A stretch of 32,963 bases of DNA. It comes from Candidatus Gallibacteroides avistercoris. GTDB lineage: Bacteria > Bacteroidota > Bacteroidia > Bacteroidales > CHK158-818. The notes below the pieces were generated by a model, which was not told the origin of the DNA, did no database searches, and was given only the letters and a program-made list of their open reading frames with translations. The DNA is taken from the NCBI GenBank assembly GCA_018714665.1, contig DVNA01000040.1:1-32963 (forward strand), given 5' to 3'. Made by a program: the position numbers and the translations under genes. Every line of letters begins with the position of its first letter. Position 1 is the stretch's first letter. Shown piece after piece: positions 17,155 to 27,507 of the stretch.

Positions 17155-20052
17155 ATGACGATCAGGTTAAACAAAGTAGCAAGAGATTTAAACGTAGGAA
17201 TTCAGACGGCTGTCGATTTCCTGCAAAAGAAGGGATTTACCATCGAGGCGAACCCCATGACCAAAATTAGTGACGAACAACACGCTTTGCTCATCAAAGA
17301 GTTCAGCAAAGATCAGCATCTGAAAAAAGAATCCGATCGGATCAGTCTTGAACGCCACAACAAAGAGAAGAGCAAAGAAAGCGTTTCAATCGAAGGCTAC
17401 GAATCTGATGAAAAAGAGAACAAACCGGATGAGATCGTCGAAATACGAACCGTTATTTCGGACGAAATAAGGCCTCGCATCAAACAGGTAGGGAAGATAG
17501 ATTTAAACGCCTTAAACCCGAAACATGGAAAAACGGCGAAACCGCACGACAGCTCTTCTGAAAAGAGTACCCCGGCAACCGCATCACCGGTAGCAAAAGA
17601 ACCGATCAGCGCCAAAGCGGAAACGCCGTCAGATAACCAAGCAGAAGAAAAGCAGCCCTCCTCTCCTGCCGAATCGAAAACAGACAACATCAATGCCACC
17701 CCTACGGGAACTAATACTGTGCCGGAGGAAACAGATATACCAGAAAAAAGTTCCCAAGAAACGGAACCCGAGAACAAGGAAGAAGAGGTATTTACCTTGA
17801 ACCATCCGAAATTGGCCAATACGATCAATGTCGTAGGAAAAATTGATCTTGAAGCCCTGAACCAACAGACCCGGCCCAAGAAAAAATCGAAAGAAGAACG
17901 CCGAAAAGAACGGGAGGCCAAAGAGATTAAACGAAATGAGTTAAAGAAAAACTTTGCCTTGGCCAAAGAGAGCGCTGACAACGAACCAGAGACAGAACGA
18001 AAAAGAAGAAAGCGTATCAACAAGGAAAAGATTGATATAGAACATGCTGCTTCAACGGTGGGAACAAACAAGCCCAACCGTCCGTCGCGAGATAATTCGG
18101 CAGGCAAAAACAAGCCTAAACTCAAAAAACCTGTCAAAACTGAAATAAACGAAGAAGACGTTCAAAAACAGATTAAAGAGACGCTGGCTCGGCTAACTAC
18201 CAAAACTCCCAAAAAAGGGACCAAACACCGTAAAGACAAACGGGAAGCCTTCCAGAACCGGATGCAGGAAATGGAAGAACAGGAAATGGCAGAAAGCAAA
18301 ATCCTGAAACTGACGGAATTTGTTACCGCCAACGACTTGGCCAACCTGATGAACATCCCGGTGAACCAGGTTATTGCCACGTGCATGAGCATCGGCATCA
18401 TGGTATCTATCAACCAGCGCTTAGACGCCGAAACCATCAACATTGTAGCCGAAGAGTTTGGTTACACCACCGAATACGTGAGTGCCGAAGTAATCGAGGC
18501 CATTGCTTCGGAAGAAGAGGAAGACTCCGAAGATGATTTGCAGCCCAGAGCCCCCATCGTTACGGTGATGGGACACGTGGACCACGGTAAAACCTCTTTG
18601 CTCGACTACATCCGCAACGCCAACGTAATAGCCGGTGAGGCCGGCGGTATTACCCAACATATCGGCGCCTACAACGTAAAACTGAGCGACGGCCGCCGCA
18701 TCACCTTCCTCGATACTCCGGGACACGAAGCCTTTACCGCCATGCGTGCCCGCGGAGCCAAGGTAACGGATATTGCCATCATCATCGTGGCAGCGGACGA
18801 CAATGTGATGCCCCAAACCATCGAAGCTATCAACCACGCATCGGCAGCAGGCGTTCCTATGGTATTTGCCATTAACAAGATTGACAAACCCAATGCCAAC
18901 CCCGACAAGATAAAAGAGGAGCTGGCCAACATGAACTACCTGGTAGAAGACTGGGGTGGTAAATACCAGTCGCAGGAGATCTCGGCCAAAAAAGGTACCG
19001 GCGTACACGAGCTACTGGAAAAGGTGTTGCTGGAAGCCGAACTGTTGGATCTCAAAGCCAATCCCAACAAACGGGCAACTGGATCTATCATAGAATCAAC
19101 GCTTGACAAAGGACGCGGATATGTGGCCACGGTGCTGGTAGAAAACGGTACCCTGAAAACCGGAGATATCGTCTTGGCCGGAACCCAATACGGACGTATC
19201 AAAGCCATGTTCAACGAACGGAACCAGCGCATTACAGAGGCAGGTCCGGCCGAACCGGTATTGATACTGGGGCTGAACGGAGCTCCTCAGGCCGGTGACA
19301 AATTCAACGTACTGGAATCCGACCAGGAGGCCCGCGAAATAGCCAACAAGCGCGAACAGCTTCAACGGGAATTGGGATTGAGAACCCAAAAGATATTGAC
19401 GCTGGACGACATCGGAAGAAGAATCGCCATAGGCAACTTCCAGGAACTGAACATCATTGTAAAAGGCGACGTGGACGGTTCTATCGAAGCGTTGAGCGAC
19501 TCGTTGATCAAACTCTCTACCGAAGAGATACAGGTCAATGTCATCCACAAGGCCGTCGGACAGATCTCCGAATCGGACGTTACGCTGGCAGCAGCCTCGA
19601 ACGCCATCATCATCGGGTTCCAGGTACGCCCCTCCATATCGGCCCGCAAACTGGCAGAAAAAGAGGGTGTGGACATCCGCTTGTACTCGATTATCTACGA
19701 TGCCATAGAAGAGGTAAAATCGGCCATGGAGGGAATGCTCTCGCCCGAAATAAAGGAAGAGATCACCTCGACGGTAGAGGTACGCGAAACGTTCCACATC
19801 TCCAAAGTGGGAACCGTGGCCGGATGTATGGTAAAAGACGGCAAGATAAAACGGAACTCGAAAGTACGCCTCATCCGCGACGGTATCGTCATTTACAGCG
19901 GCGAACTCGGATCGCTCAAACGGTTCAAGGACGACGTAAAAGAGGTTGTCAGCGGATACGAATGCGGATTGAACATTACCAACTACAACGACATCAAGAT
20001 TGGCGATATCATAGAAGCATACGAAGAGGTCGAGGTCAAGAAGAGCCTGTAA
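17155..20052 (+). CDS. infB: Translation initiation factor IF-2
   Basis: G1 [18 protein letters not shown]3 DTPGHEAF, G4 [12 protein letters not shown]; long charged N-terminal region. Start set at [15 protein letters not shown]. Confidence 0.97.
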   Translation: MTIRLNKVARDLNVGIQTAVDFLQKKGFTIEANPMTKISDEQHALLIKEFSKDQHLKKESDRISLERHNKEKSKESVSIEGYESDEKENKPDEIVEIRTVISDEIRPRIKQVGKIDLNALNPKHGKTAKPHDSSSEKSTPATASPVAKEPISAKAETPSDNQAEEKQPSSPAESKTDNINATPTGTNTVPEETDIPEKSSQETEPENKEEEVFTLNHPKLANTINVVGKIDLEALNQQTRPKKKSKEERRKEREAKEIKRNELKKNFALAKESADNEPETERKRRKRINKEKIDIEHAASTVGTNKPNRPSRDNSAGKNKPKLKKPVKTEINEEDVQKQIKETLARLTTKTPKKGTKHRKDKREAFQNRMQEMEEQEMAESKILKLTEFVTANDLANLMNIPVNQVIATCMSIGIMVSINQRLDAETINIVAEEFGYTTEYVSAEVIEAIASEEEEDSEDDLQPRAPIVTVMGHVDHGKTSLLDYIRNANVIAGEAGGITQHIGAYNVKLSDGRRITFLDTPGHEAFTAMRARGAKVTDIAIIIVAADDNVMPQTIEAINHASAAGVPMVFAINKIDKPNANPDKIKEELANMNYLVEDWGGKYQSQEISAKKGTGVHELLEKVLLEAELLDLKANPNKRATGSIIESTLDKGRGYVATVLVENGTLKTGDIVLAGTQYGRIKAMFNERNQRITEAGPAEPVLILGLNGAPQAGDKFNVLESDQEAREIANKREQLQRELGLRTQKILTLDDIGRRIAIGNFQELNIIVKGDVDGSIEALSDSLIKLSTEEIQVNVIHKAVGQISESDVTLAAASNAIIIGFQVRPSISARKLAEKEGVDIRLYSIIYDAIEEVKSAMEGMLSPEIKEEITSTVEVRETFHISKVGTVAGCMVKDGKIKRNSKVRLIRDGIVIYSGELGSLKRFKDDVKEVVSGYECGLNITNYNDIKIGDIIEAYEEVEVKKSL

Positions 20053-20098
20053 ACAACCTCGGGAAGCAACCGCCGAAATGCAACCTTTTTAATACGAG

Positions 20099-20162
20099 AG
20101 AAACACAGTGGGACACATCCCGGGAAATACCGGACATGAAATTTCTTCTGTGTTTCTTTTTC
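20099..20162 (+). terminator. Structured element with 10-bp outer stem and U-rich tail between infB and cvpA
   Basis: AGAAACACAG (20099-20108) pairs with CTGTGTTTCT (20148-20157), followed by TTTTCTAT. Inner hairpins are possible. Confidence 0.5.
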
Positions 20163-20202
20163 TATATCGACAGAACCGCGAAACGGAGGCAGAACAAAAG
20201 AA

Positions 20203-20811
20203 ATGGAGAATCTCAACTACCTGGATATTATCATCCTGTGTTTCCTGTTATACGGAATCATCCGGGGTGCCATGAGCGGACTGGTGCGACAGGCCCTCTC
20301 GCTGGCAGGCTTGGTGATAGCCGTTTTCTGCTCACAATTTGTTGCCATCCCAATCGATTCGCTGCTGAATACCTTATTGCAGGTTCCGGCAAATATCTCC
20401 AAACCACTCGCCTTCTGTTTTGCCTTTCTACTGATTTTGCTCGCCTGTGAAATATGCATCCGGTTATTGGACAAGATTCTTTCCATAACGCGGCTAAGCG
20501 GAATCAACCGGTTGCTGGGCATCGTTTTTTGCGAGCTTAAAATCATCGTTATTTTAAGTGTGGCCATCAATATCTACGAATTCTCTGACAAAGAATCAAA
20601 ACTGATAAGCCAGAACGCGAAAGGAGAATCGCTTCTATACCTACCCGTACAGGAAGCAGCACCGGCTCTTTTTTCACTCGTCACCCGGGAAATAGAGTGG
20701 GAAGATTTAAAAAACAGAATCAATCCAAACAAAGAGAATAACGGAAACGTTCTCTCTAAAACGGTTCTGACCCATACAGAACAGAACGATTATGGAACAA
20801 GATACATCTAA
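20203..20811 (+). CDS. CvpA-family membrane protein
   Basis: [44 protein letters not shown], multiple TM segments. Confidence 0.88.
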   Translation: MENLNYLDIIILCFLLYGIIRGAMSGLVRQALSLAGLVIAVFCSQFVAIPIDSLLNTLLQVPANISKPLAFCFAFLLILLACEICIRLLDKILSITRLSGINRLLGIVFCELKIIVILSVAINIYEFSDKESKLISQNAKGESLLYLPVQEAAPALFSLVTREIEWEDLKNRINPNKENNGNVLSKTVLTHTEQNDYGTRYI

Positions 20812-22243
20812 AAAAATCATTCGTGAGGTAACCTCGTCCGACTACAAATACGGATTTGTTACAGAAATCGATACGGACATTATTGAACGGGGCCTGAACG
20901 AACAGGTAATACGGCTCATCTCCGAGAAGAAACGGGAGCCGGAATGGTTGCTCGAATTCAGGTTGAACGCATACCGTTACTGGACTACCCTGGAAATGCC
21001 TCGCTGGGCTCACCTCGACATCCCGGAGATCGACTACCAGGGAATCAGCTACTACGCCGCACCCAAAACCAAGGAGGCACCCAAAAGCCTCGACGAGGTG
21101 GACCCCGAACTGTTGAAAACGTTCAACAAACTGGGTATCTCGCTCGAAGAGCAGATGATGCTATCGGGTATGGCCGTGGACGCGGTGATGGACAGCGTGT
21201 CGGTACGTACCACTTTCCGAGAAAAACTGGCTGAGCTGGGCGTCATATTCTGTTCATTCAGCGAGGCCGTCAGGGATTATCCCGATCTGGTAAAAAAATA
21301 CTTGGGATCGGTGGTTTCCTACCGCGACAACTTTTTTGCAGCCCTCAACTCGGCCGTATTCAGCGACGGCTCGTTCGTATATATCCCCAAGGGGGTGCGA
21401 TGTCCGATGGAACTGTCTACCTATTTCCGCATCAACGCAGCCAATACCGGACAGTTTGAACGCACCCTGATTGTGGCCGACGACGACAGTTACGTCAGCT
21501 ACCTGGAAGGGTGTACCGCTCCCATGCGCGACGAAAACCAACTGCACGCCGCCATTGTGGAGATTCGCGTACACGACCGCGCCGAGGTAAAGTACTCGAC
21601 CGTACAAAACTGGTACCCGGGCGACAAAAACGGAAAAGGGGGAATCTACAACTTCGTTACCAAACGGGGCCTTTGCAAGGGAGACCACTCCAAACTCTCG
21701 TGGACGCAGGTTGAAACGGGGTCTGCCATCACCTGGAAATACCCCAGCTGCGTGCTGGCCGGCGACAACTCATCGGGCGAATTCTACTCGGTGGCCGTAA
21801 CCAACAACTTCCAACAGGCCGACACCGGTACCAAAATGATTCACTTAGGGAAAAACACCCGCAGTACGATTGTTTCAAAAGGTATCTCGGCGGGGCGGAG
21901 CCAGAACAGTTACCGTGGGTTGGTCAAGGTATCTTCCCGCGCCGACAACGCCCGCAACTATACACAGTGCGACAGCCTGCTGCTAAGCCCGCACTGCGGC
22001 GCACACACCTTCCCCTATATGGATATCAAAAACAAGACCGCCATTGTGGAACACGAAGCCACCACCTCGAAAATAAACGAGGACCAGATATTTTACTGTA
22101 ACCAACGGGGTATCTCGACCGAAGATGCCGTCGGGCTGATTGTAAACGGATATGCCAAGGAGGTGATGAACAAACTGCCGATGGAGTTCGCCGTCGAAGC
22201 GCAGAAACTGCTGCAAATCTCGTTGGAAGGGTCGGTTGGATAG
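20792..22243 (+). CDS. sufB: Fe-S cluster assembly protein SufB
   Basis: [66 protein letters not shown]; overlaps the cvpA 3' end. Confidence 0.98.
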   Translation: MEQDTSKKIIREVTSSDYKYGFVTEIDTDIIERGLNEQVIRLISEKKREPEWLLEFRLNAYRYWTTLEMPRWAHLDIPEIDYQGISYYAAPKTKEAPKSLDEVDPELLKTFNKLGISLEEQMMLSGMAVDAVMDSVSVRTTFREKLAELGVIFCSFSEAVRDYPDLVKKYLGSVVSYRDNFFAALNSAVFSDGSFVYIPKGVRCPMELSTYFRINAANTGQFERTLIVADDDSYVSYLEGCTAPMRDENQLHAAIVEIRVHDRAEVKYSTVQNWYPGDKNGKGGIYNFVTKRGLCKGDHSKLSWTQVETGSAITWKYPSCVLAGDNSSGEFYSVAVTNNFQQADTGTKMIHLGKNTRSTIVSKGISAGRSQNSYRGLVKVSSRADNARNYTQCDSLLLSPHCGAHTFPYMDIKNKTAIVEHEATTSKINEDQIFYCNQRGISTEDAVGLIVNGYAKEVMNKLPMEFAVEAQKLLQISLEGSVG

Positions 22244-22275
22244 ACAAACAGATAGACAGATAAAATTACCAGAAT

Positions 22276-23028
22276 ATGCTCAAAATAGAAAATCTGCACG
22301 CAAACATAAACGGGAAAGAGATATTAAAGGGTATCTCGCTCGTAGTAAAGCCGGGAGAGGTACATGCCATCATGGGACCGAACGGATCGGGTAAAAGCAC
22401 CTTGTCATCGGTACTGGCGGGACATCCCGCATTTGAGGTAACCGAAGGCTCTGTTGTGTTTTACGGGAAAGACCTGCTGGCGCTATCGCCCGAAGACCGC
22501 TCCCACGAAGGGTTGTTCCTGAGTTTCCAATATCCGGTGGAGATACCGGGTGTAAGCATGGTCAACTTCATGCGGGCCGCCATCAACGAACAACGCAAAT
22601 ACCGGAACCTCCCGCCTATCTCGGCTACCGACTTCCTGCGGATGATGCGGGAGAAGAGAGAGATTGTAGAGCTGGACAACAAACTGGCCAGCCGCTCGGT
22701 CAATGAAGGATTCTCAGGCGGTGAAAAAAAACGGAACGAAATCTTCCAGATGGCTATGCTTGAACCGCGGCTATCGATTCTGGACGAAACCGACAGCGGG
22801 TTGGACATCGATGCCCTGCGTATCGTGGCAGGAGGTGTAAACAAACTCAAATCGGAAAAGAACGCCACAATCGTCATCACCCACTACCAACGCCTGCTCG
22901 ACTACATAAAACCCGATTTCGTACACGTCTTGTACAAAGGGCGCATCGTAAAATCGGGAGGTCCGGAACTGGCCCTGGAACTGGAAGAGAAAGGATACGA
23001 CTGGATAAAAAAAGAGTTGGGCGAGTAG
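22276..23028 (+). CDS. sufC: Fe-S assembly ATPase SufC
   Basis: Walker A GPNGSGKST, signature FSGGEKKRNEIFQM, Walker B LSILDETDSGLD. Confidence 0.98.
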   Translation: MLKIENLHANINGKEILKGISLVVKPGEVHAIMGPNGSGKSTLSSVLAGHPAFEVTEGSVVFYGKDLLALSPEDRSHEGLFLSFQYPVEIPGVSMVNFMRAAINEQRKYRNLPPISATDFLRMMREKREIVELDNKLASRSVNEGFSGGEKKRNEIFQMAMLEPRLSILDETDSGLDIDALRIVAGGVNKLKSEKNATIVITHYQRLLDYIKPDFVHVLYKGRIVKSGGPELALELEEKGYDWIKKELGE

Positions 23029-23063
23029 TTCCTGTCGCCTTTTATTTAGAAAAAAGCAACAAG

Positions 23064-24404
23064 ATGAGTTCAGAAAACCAATATATATCGCTGTTCGAGG
23101 AATTTGCCCCGGCCATAAACAAGCACTCTTGCAACGTGATGAATGTTTACCGGGACGAAGCCATGAGCCGTTTTAAAGAGTTAGGATTTCCTCCGCATAC
23201 GGCAGAGGATTATCGGCATACGGACATCCCCGAAGCATTTGCTCCGGATTTCGGAATGAACCTGAACCAGATCGAGATACCGGTTGACCCGTACGAAATT
23301 TTCCGGTGCGACGTACCTAACCTAAGTACATCGCTCTACTTCCTGGTAAACGATACCTTTTGCGACCTGCGGCCCAAAAGCCTCCTTCCCAAAGGGGTCC
23401 TGGCCGGCAGCCTTCGCACGTTGGCCCAGACATATCCGGAATTGACCGCGAAATTCTACCACCAACTGGCCCGGAACAGCCAGGACGGGACCGTGGCGTT
23501 CAACACCGCGTTTGCCCAGGACGGTTTCTTTCTGTACATTCCCCGAGGTGTTATTGTCGAAAAACCCATCCAGTTGGTCAACGTACTGCGGAGCGATGTC
23601 GATTTCCTGGCCAACCGCCGTATCCTCATCGTCGTAGAAGAGGGTGCACAAGCCAAACTGCTGGTATGCGACCACACGATCAACAACGTACATTTCCTCT
23701 CGACTCAGGTATGTGAAATCTTCGTGGGAGAAGGGGCCACATTCGATTATTACGAAATTGAGGAGACGACATTGAAAACAAAACGTATCGCCACCACTTT
23801 CGTATCGCAACAGGCCCGTTCAAATGTTCTGGTCAATGGTATCACGCTACACAACGGCATGACCCGAAACAACTACTTCTTGCGTTTTGAAGGGGAAAAT
23901 GCCGAAACCCACTTGTGTGGAATGGCCATCGGAGACCAAAACGAAACGATCGATAATTTCACCTACATCGACCATGCCGTTCCCCGCTGTTCCAGCCGGG
24001 AGCTGTTCAAATATGTTTTGAACGACACCTCTACCGGTTCGTTCAGCGGCCGTATCCTGGTACGCGAAGGTGCTGTCAGGACCGAGGCATACCAAAGCAA
24101 CAAGAACCTGTGTGCCACATCAGAGGCTCAAATGTTTACCAAGCCTCAACTCGAAATCTACGCCGACGACGTCAAATGCAGTCACGGAGCGACCATCGGC
24201 CAGTTGGATGAACAGGCCCTGTTCTATATGCGCTCGCGGGGTATTCCCGAAGAGGAGGCCCGTATGCTGCTGATGTTCGCCTTTACCAGCGACGTGATCG
24301 ACACGGTCCGGCTCGATGCCCTGAAAGACAGGCTACGCCTGCTGGTGGAAAAAAGGTTCCGCGGAGAGTTAGCCAAATGTTCCGGATGCAGAATTTGCCA
24401 ATAA
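23064..24404 (+). CDS. sufD: Fe-S cluster assembly protein SufD
   Basis: AFAQDGFFLYIPRGVIVEKPIQLVN, DDVKCSHGATIGQLDEQALFYMRSRGI. Confidence 0.97.
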   Translation: MSSENQYISLFEEFAPAINKHSCNVMNVYRDEAMSRFKELGFPPHTAEDYRHTDIPEAFAPDFGMNLNQIEIPVDPYEIFRCDVPNLSTSLYFLVNDTFCDLRPKSLLPKGVLAGSLRTLAQTYPELTAKFYHQLARNSQDGTVAFNTAFAQDGFFLYIPRGVIVEKPIQLVNVLRSDVDFLANRRILIVVEEGAQAKLLVCDHTINNVHFLSTQVCEIFVGEGATFDYYEIEETTLKTKRIATTFVSQQARSNVLVNGITLHNGMTRNNYFLRFEGENAETHLCGMAIGDQNETIDNFTYIDHAVPRCSSRELFKYVLNDTSTGSFSGRILVREGAVRTEAYQSNKNLCATSEAQMFTKPQLEIYADDVKCSHGATIGQLDEQALFYMRSRGIPEEEARMLLMFAFTSDVIDTVRLDALKDRLRLLVEKRFRGELAKCSGCRICQ

Positions 24405-24411
24405 TTTGCCT

Positions 24412-25629
24412 ATGTTAGACATTCAAAAAATACGAGAAGATTTTCCCATCCTGTCGCGTCAGGTATATGGAAAACCGCTGGTTTATTTAGATAACGCCGC
24501 TACGTCACAAACGCCGAAATGCGTTGTCGATAAGATTGCCGAAAGCTACTACATGAGCAATGCCAACGTACACCGGGGGGTACACTTCCTCAGCCAGGAG
24601 GCCACCAACATCATGGAGCAATCCCGTCGCCACATACAACGGTACATAAACGCGCGTCATCCGCATGAAATCATCTTTACGCGAGGAACTACCGAATCTA
24701 TCAACCTGGTGGCATCTTCGTTCGGGGAGGCTTTTCTGCAACCGGGCGACGAGGTAATCATCTCGGAGATGGAACACCACGCCAACATTGTACCGTGGCA
24801 ACTGCTCGAAACGAGAAAAGGGATACGCATCCAGGTTATACCCATCACTCCTGCCGGAGAACTGGATATGGAGGTATTCCGTGGGCTCTTCTCCCCCAAA
24901 ACGAAACTGGTATCGATTACCTACGTATCGAACGTACTGGGAACGATCAATCCGGTAAAAGATATTATCGATACGGCACACCGGCACGAGGTACCGGTTT
25001 TGATAGACGGGGCTCAGGCTATTCCTCACCTGAAAGTTGATGTACAGGCACTGGATGCAGACTTTTTTGTCTTCTCGGCCCACAAGGTATACGGACCTAC
25101 CGGATTCGGCGTGTTGTACGGAAAAGAACAATGGCTGGACCGGATGCCTCCCTATCAGGGCGGCGGCGAAATGATTGCCCACGTATCTTTTGAAAAAACC
25201 ACCTTCAACGAACTGCCGTTCAAGTTTGAAGCGGGTACACCCGATTACATCGGCGCATCGGCTTTCTCTACGGCATTGAGCTATGTAGAGAAGATCGGCA
25301 TTGAGAACATCGCCGCGCACGAGAATGAACTGACTCAATATGCCACGCAACGGATGCAGGAGATACCGGGTATGCGCATCTTCGGTACAGCCCGTCAGAA
25401 GGGAGCTGTCATTTCATTCCTGATAGGCAACAGTCACCCGTACGACGTAGGGATGCTGATTGACAAAATGGGCGTAGCCGTCCGTACCGGACACCATTGC
25501 GCTCAACCCCTCATGCACGCCCTGGGGATAGAGGCTACGGCCAGAGCATCGTTTGCCATTTACAACACCCGAGAAGAGGTGGACATTTTTATAGAGAGCC
25601 TGAAACGTGCAGCGGCCATGTTGCAATAA
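24412..25629 (+). CDS. sufS: Cysteine desulfurase SufS
   Basis: PLVYLDNAATSQTP, NVHRGVHFLS, DFFVFSAHKVYGPTGFGVLYG, VRTGHHCAQPLM. ATG 24412 preferred over TTG 24406. Confidence 0.97.
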   Translation: MLDIQKIREDFPILSRQVYGKPLVYLDNAATSQTPKCVVDKIAESYYMSNANVHRGVHFLSQEATNIMEQSRRHIQRYINARHPHEIIFTRGTTESINLVASSFGEAFLQPGDEVIISEMEHHANIVPWQLLETRKGIRIQVIPITPAGELDMEVFRGLFSPKTKLVSITYVSNVLGTINPVKDIIDTAHRHEVPVLIDGAQAIPHLKVDVQALDADFFVFSAHKVYGPTGFGVLYGKEQWLDRMPPYQGGGEMIAHVSFEKTTFNELPFKFEAGTPDYIGASAFSTALSYVEKIGIENIAAHENELTQYATQRMQEIPGMRIFGTARQKGAVISFLIGNSHPYDVGMLIDKMGVAVRTGHHCAQPLMHALGIEATARASFAIYNTREEVDIFIESLKRAAAMLQ

Positions 25630-25719
25630 CAAACAACGGTTACTCCCTGCTCATTGATTATGCTTACTGGCGGAACAGTACGCAACGCTGTCTTTTCCGC
25701 ACTTATGATACGATAGATT

Positions 25720-27198
25720 ATGCAACCTGATTCGTCCTTGAGGTCGGAACACCTGAAACATCCCATATTTTCGCTGATCGGCTCGATTGCCGACCAGGCG
25801 GGACAACCTTGCTACGTAATCGGCGGATATGTCCGCGATATTTTCTTAAAACGTCCCTCCAAAGATATAGACATCGTTACATTGGGTAGCGGTATCAACT
25901 TAGCAACCTCTCTGTCGAAACAACTCGGTAAAGGGGCATACCTCTCGGTTTTCAAAAATTTCGGTACGGCCCAGGTGAAATACCGGAATCTGGAAATCGA
26001 ATTTGTCGGAGCCCGAAAAGAGTCGTACAACCGGGACTCCCGGAAACCGGTAGTCGAGAACGGTACCCTGGCCGATGACCAGAACCGGCGCGACTTTACA
26101 ATCAACGCACTGGCCATCTGCCTGAACAAGGAGTGTTTCGGGGAATTAATCGACCCGTTCGGAGGCCTTTCCGATTTGGGAAACAAAACAATCCGTACCC
26201 CGCTCAATCCGGACATCACGTTCAGCGACGACCCCTTGCGGATGATGCGGGCCATCCGCTTCTCCACCCAACTGGAATTCCGCATAGAAGAGAACACACT
26301 CAACGCCATTACCCGCAATGCTGAACGCATCAACATCATCTCGAAAGAACGCATCATTGACGAACTGAACAAGATCATGGCATCGGAGAAACCCTCTACC
26401 GGGTATCTGCTGCTGAACAAATGCCAGCTGCTTAAACTGATTTTCCCGGAACTCGATGCACTGAAAGGCGTCGAAACCAAAGACGGGAAAGGGCACAAAG
26501 ACAATTTCTTCCATACGTTGCAGGTCCTGGACAATGTGGCAGCCCGTACCGACAATATCTGGCTACGATGGGCGGCGCTGTTGCACGACATTGCCAAACC
26601 TGTTACCAAACGCTACGACGAGAAAATAGGCTGGACGTTCCATAACCACAATTTCGTAGGCGAGAAGATGATCCCTTCCATCTTTCGGAAGATGAAATTA
26701 CCGCTGAACGAGAAGATGAAATATGTACAGAAACTGGTCGGGTTACATATGCGCCCCATTATCCTGGCAGAAGATACGGTAACCGATTCAGCTGTACGAA
26801 GGCTGCTTTTCGACGCAGGCGACGACATAGAAGATTTAATGCTGTTGTGCGAAGCCGACATTACCTCGAAAAACCGCGAGAAAGTGGCCCGTTTCCGGGA
26901 TAACTTTCAACTGGTACGAACCAAACTGAAAGAGATTGAAGAAAAAGACCGCATCCGAAATATGCAACCGCCCATATCGGGAGAAGAGATCATGGAGATA
27001 TTCAACCTTCCTCCGTGCAGCCAGGTAGGGGCTATAAAAAGCGCTATCAAAGATGCCATCCTCGATGGAATCATCCCCAACGAGAAAGAGGCAGCATACC
27101 AATTTATGATGGATTTTGCCCGGTCGAAACAGATACCGATGATAAATCCGTTACCAGAGTATACAGATTCCCCCCAAAAGGCTCATAATATCCACTAA
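25720..27198 (+). CDS. CCA-adding / poly(A) polymerase family nucleotidyltransferase with HD domain
   Basis: CYVIGGYVRDIFLKRPSKDIDIV, RRDFTINALAI, DPLRMMRAIRFSTQL, RWAALLHDIAKP. Confidence 0.93.
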   Translation: MQPDSSLRSEHLKHPIFSLIGSIADQAGQPCYVIGGYVRDIFLKRPSKDIDIVTLGSGINLATSLSKQLGKGAYLSVFKNFGTAQVKYRNLEIEFVGARKESYNRDSRKPVVENGTLADDQNRRDFTINALAICLNKECFGELIDPFGGLSDLGNKTIRTPLNPDITFSDDPLRMMRAIRFSTQLEFRIEENTLNAITRNAERINIISKERIIDELNKIMASEKPSTGYLLLNKCQLLKLIFPELDALKGVETKDGKGHKDNFFHTLQVLDNVAARTDNIWLRWAALLHDIAKPVTKRYDEKIGWTFHNHNFVGEKMIPSIFRKMKLPLNEKMKYVQKLVGLHMRPIILAEDTVTDSAVRRLLFDAGDDIEDLMLLCEADITSKNREKVARFRDNFQLVRTKLKEIEEKDRIRNMQPPISGEEIMEIFNLPPCSQVGAIKSAIKDAILDGIIPNEKEAAYQFMMDFARSKQIPMINPLPEYTDSPQKAHNIH

Positions 27199-27241
27199 CA
27201 ACCAACATTTCTGACCATACGTCATGCTGTGCCGAACATAA

Positions 27242-27273
27242 AAGTTTTTGGTGCCGCTTTTTTCAAAAAGCGG
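27242..27273 (+). repeat. Dispersed two-hairpin intergenic repeat, copy 2
   Basis: AAGTTTTTGGTG followed by CCGCTTTTTTCAAAAAGCGG. Confidence 0.75.
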
Positions 27274-27404
27274 TGAGAAGATCTCCGTTTACCAAAAGCG
27301 ATAAAAACCACGTGTATTTATTCAAAATGACACAAAATATCGCTTTTCTCGTTTTTTTGTTATTTTTTATCCCAAAATGCTTGCATTTTTATTCTTAATT
27401 ATCG

Positions 27405-27412
27405 TATATTTG
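27405..27412 (+). promoter_or_regulatory. -7 element TATATTTG upstream of gdhA
   Basis: Matches TAnnTTTG, with TTG at 27381-27383 near the -33 position; about 95 nt leader. Confidence 0.55.
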
Positions 27413-27507
27413 CAACGCAAAAAGATAAAAGCGTGGATCATGTACACAAACAAAAGCATGAATTTCTCCTCGATTTTTTAAAACGATAACTAATTATATT
27501 TTAGCAA

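Noticed and set aside
17397-18137. 246-aa minus-strand ORF opposite infB linker
   Set aside because: Ser/Phe-rich shadow of E/K-rich low-complexity coding sequence.
19096-19797. 233-aa minus-strand ORF opposite infB C-terminal half
   Set aside because: Antisense to conserved IF-2 domains, no motif.
24505-25350. 281-aa minus-strand ORF opposite sufS
   Set aside because: Fully antisense to a confidently identified sufS, with no recognisable motif; a shadow ORF.
25670-25700. GCGGAA...TTCCGC hairpin between sufS and the CCA-adding family gene
   Set aside because: Short stem with an interrupted interior and no U-tract; too weak to call a terminator.
25812-26609. 265-aa minus-strand ORF opposite the CCA-adding family gene
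   Set aside because: Shadow ORF, no motif.
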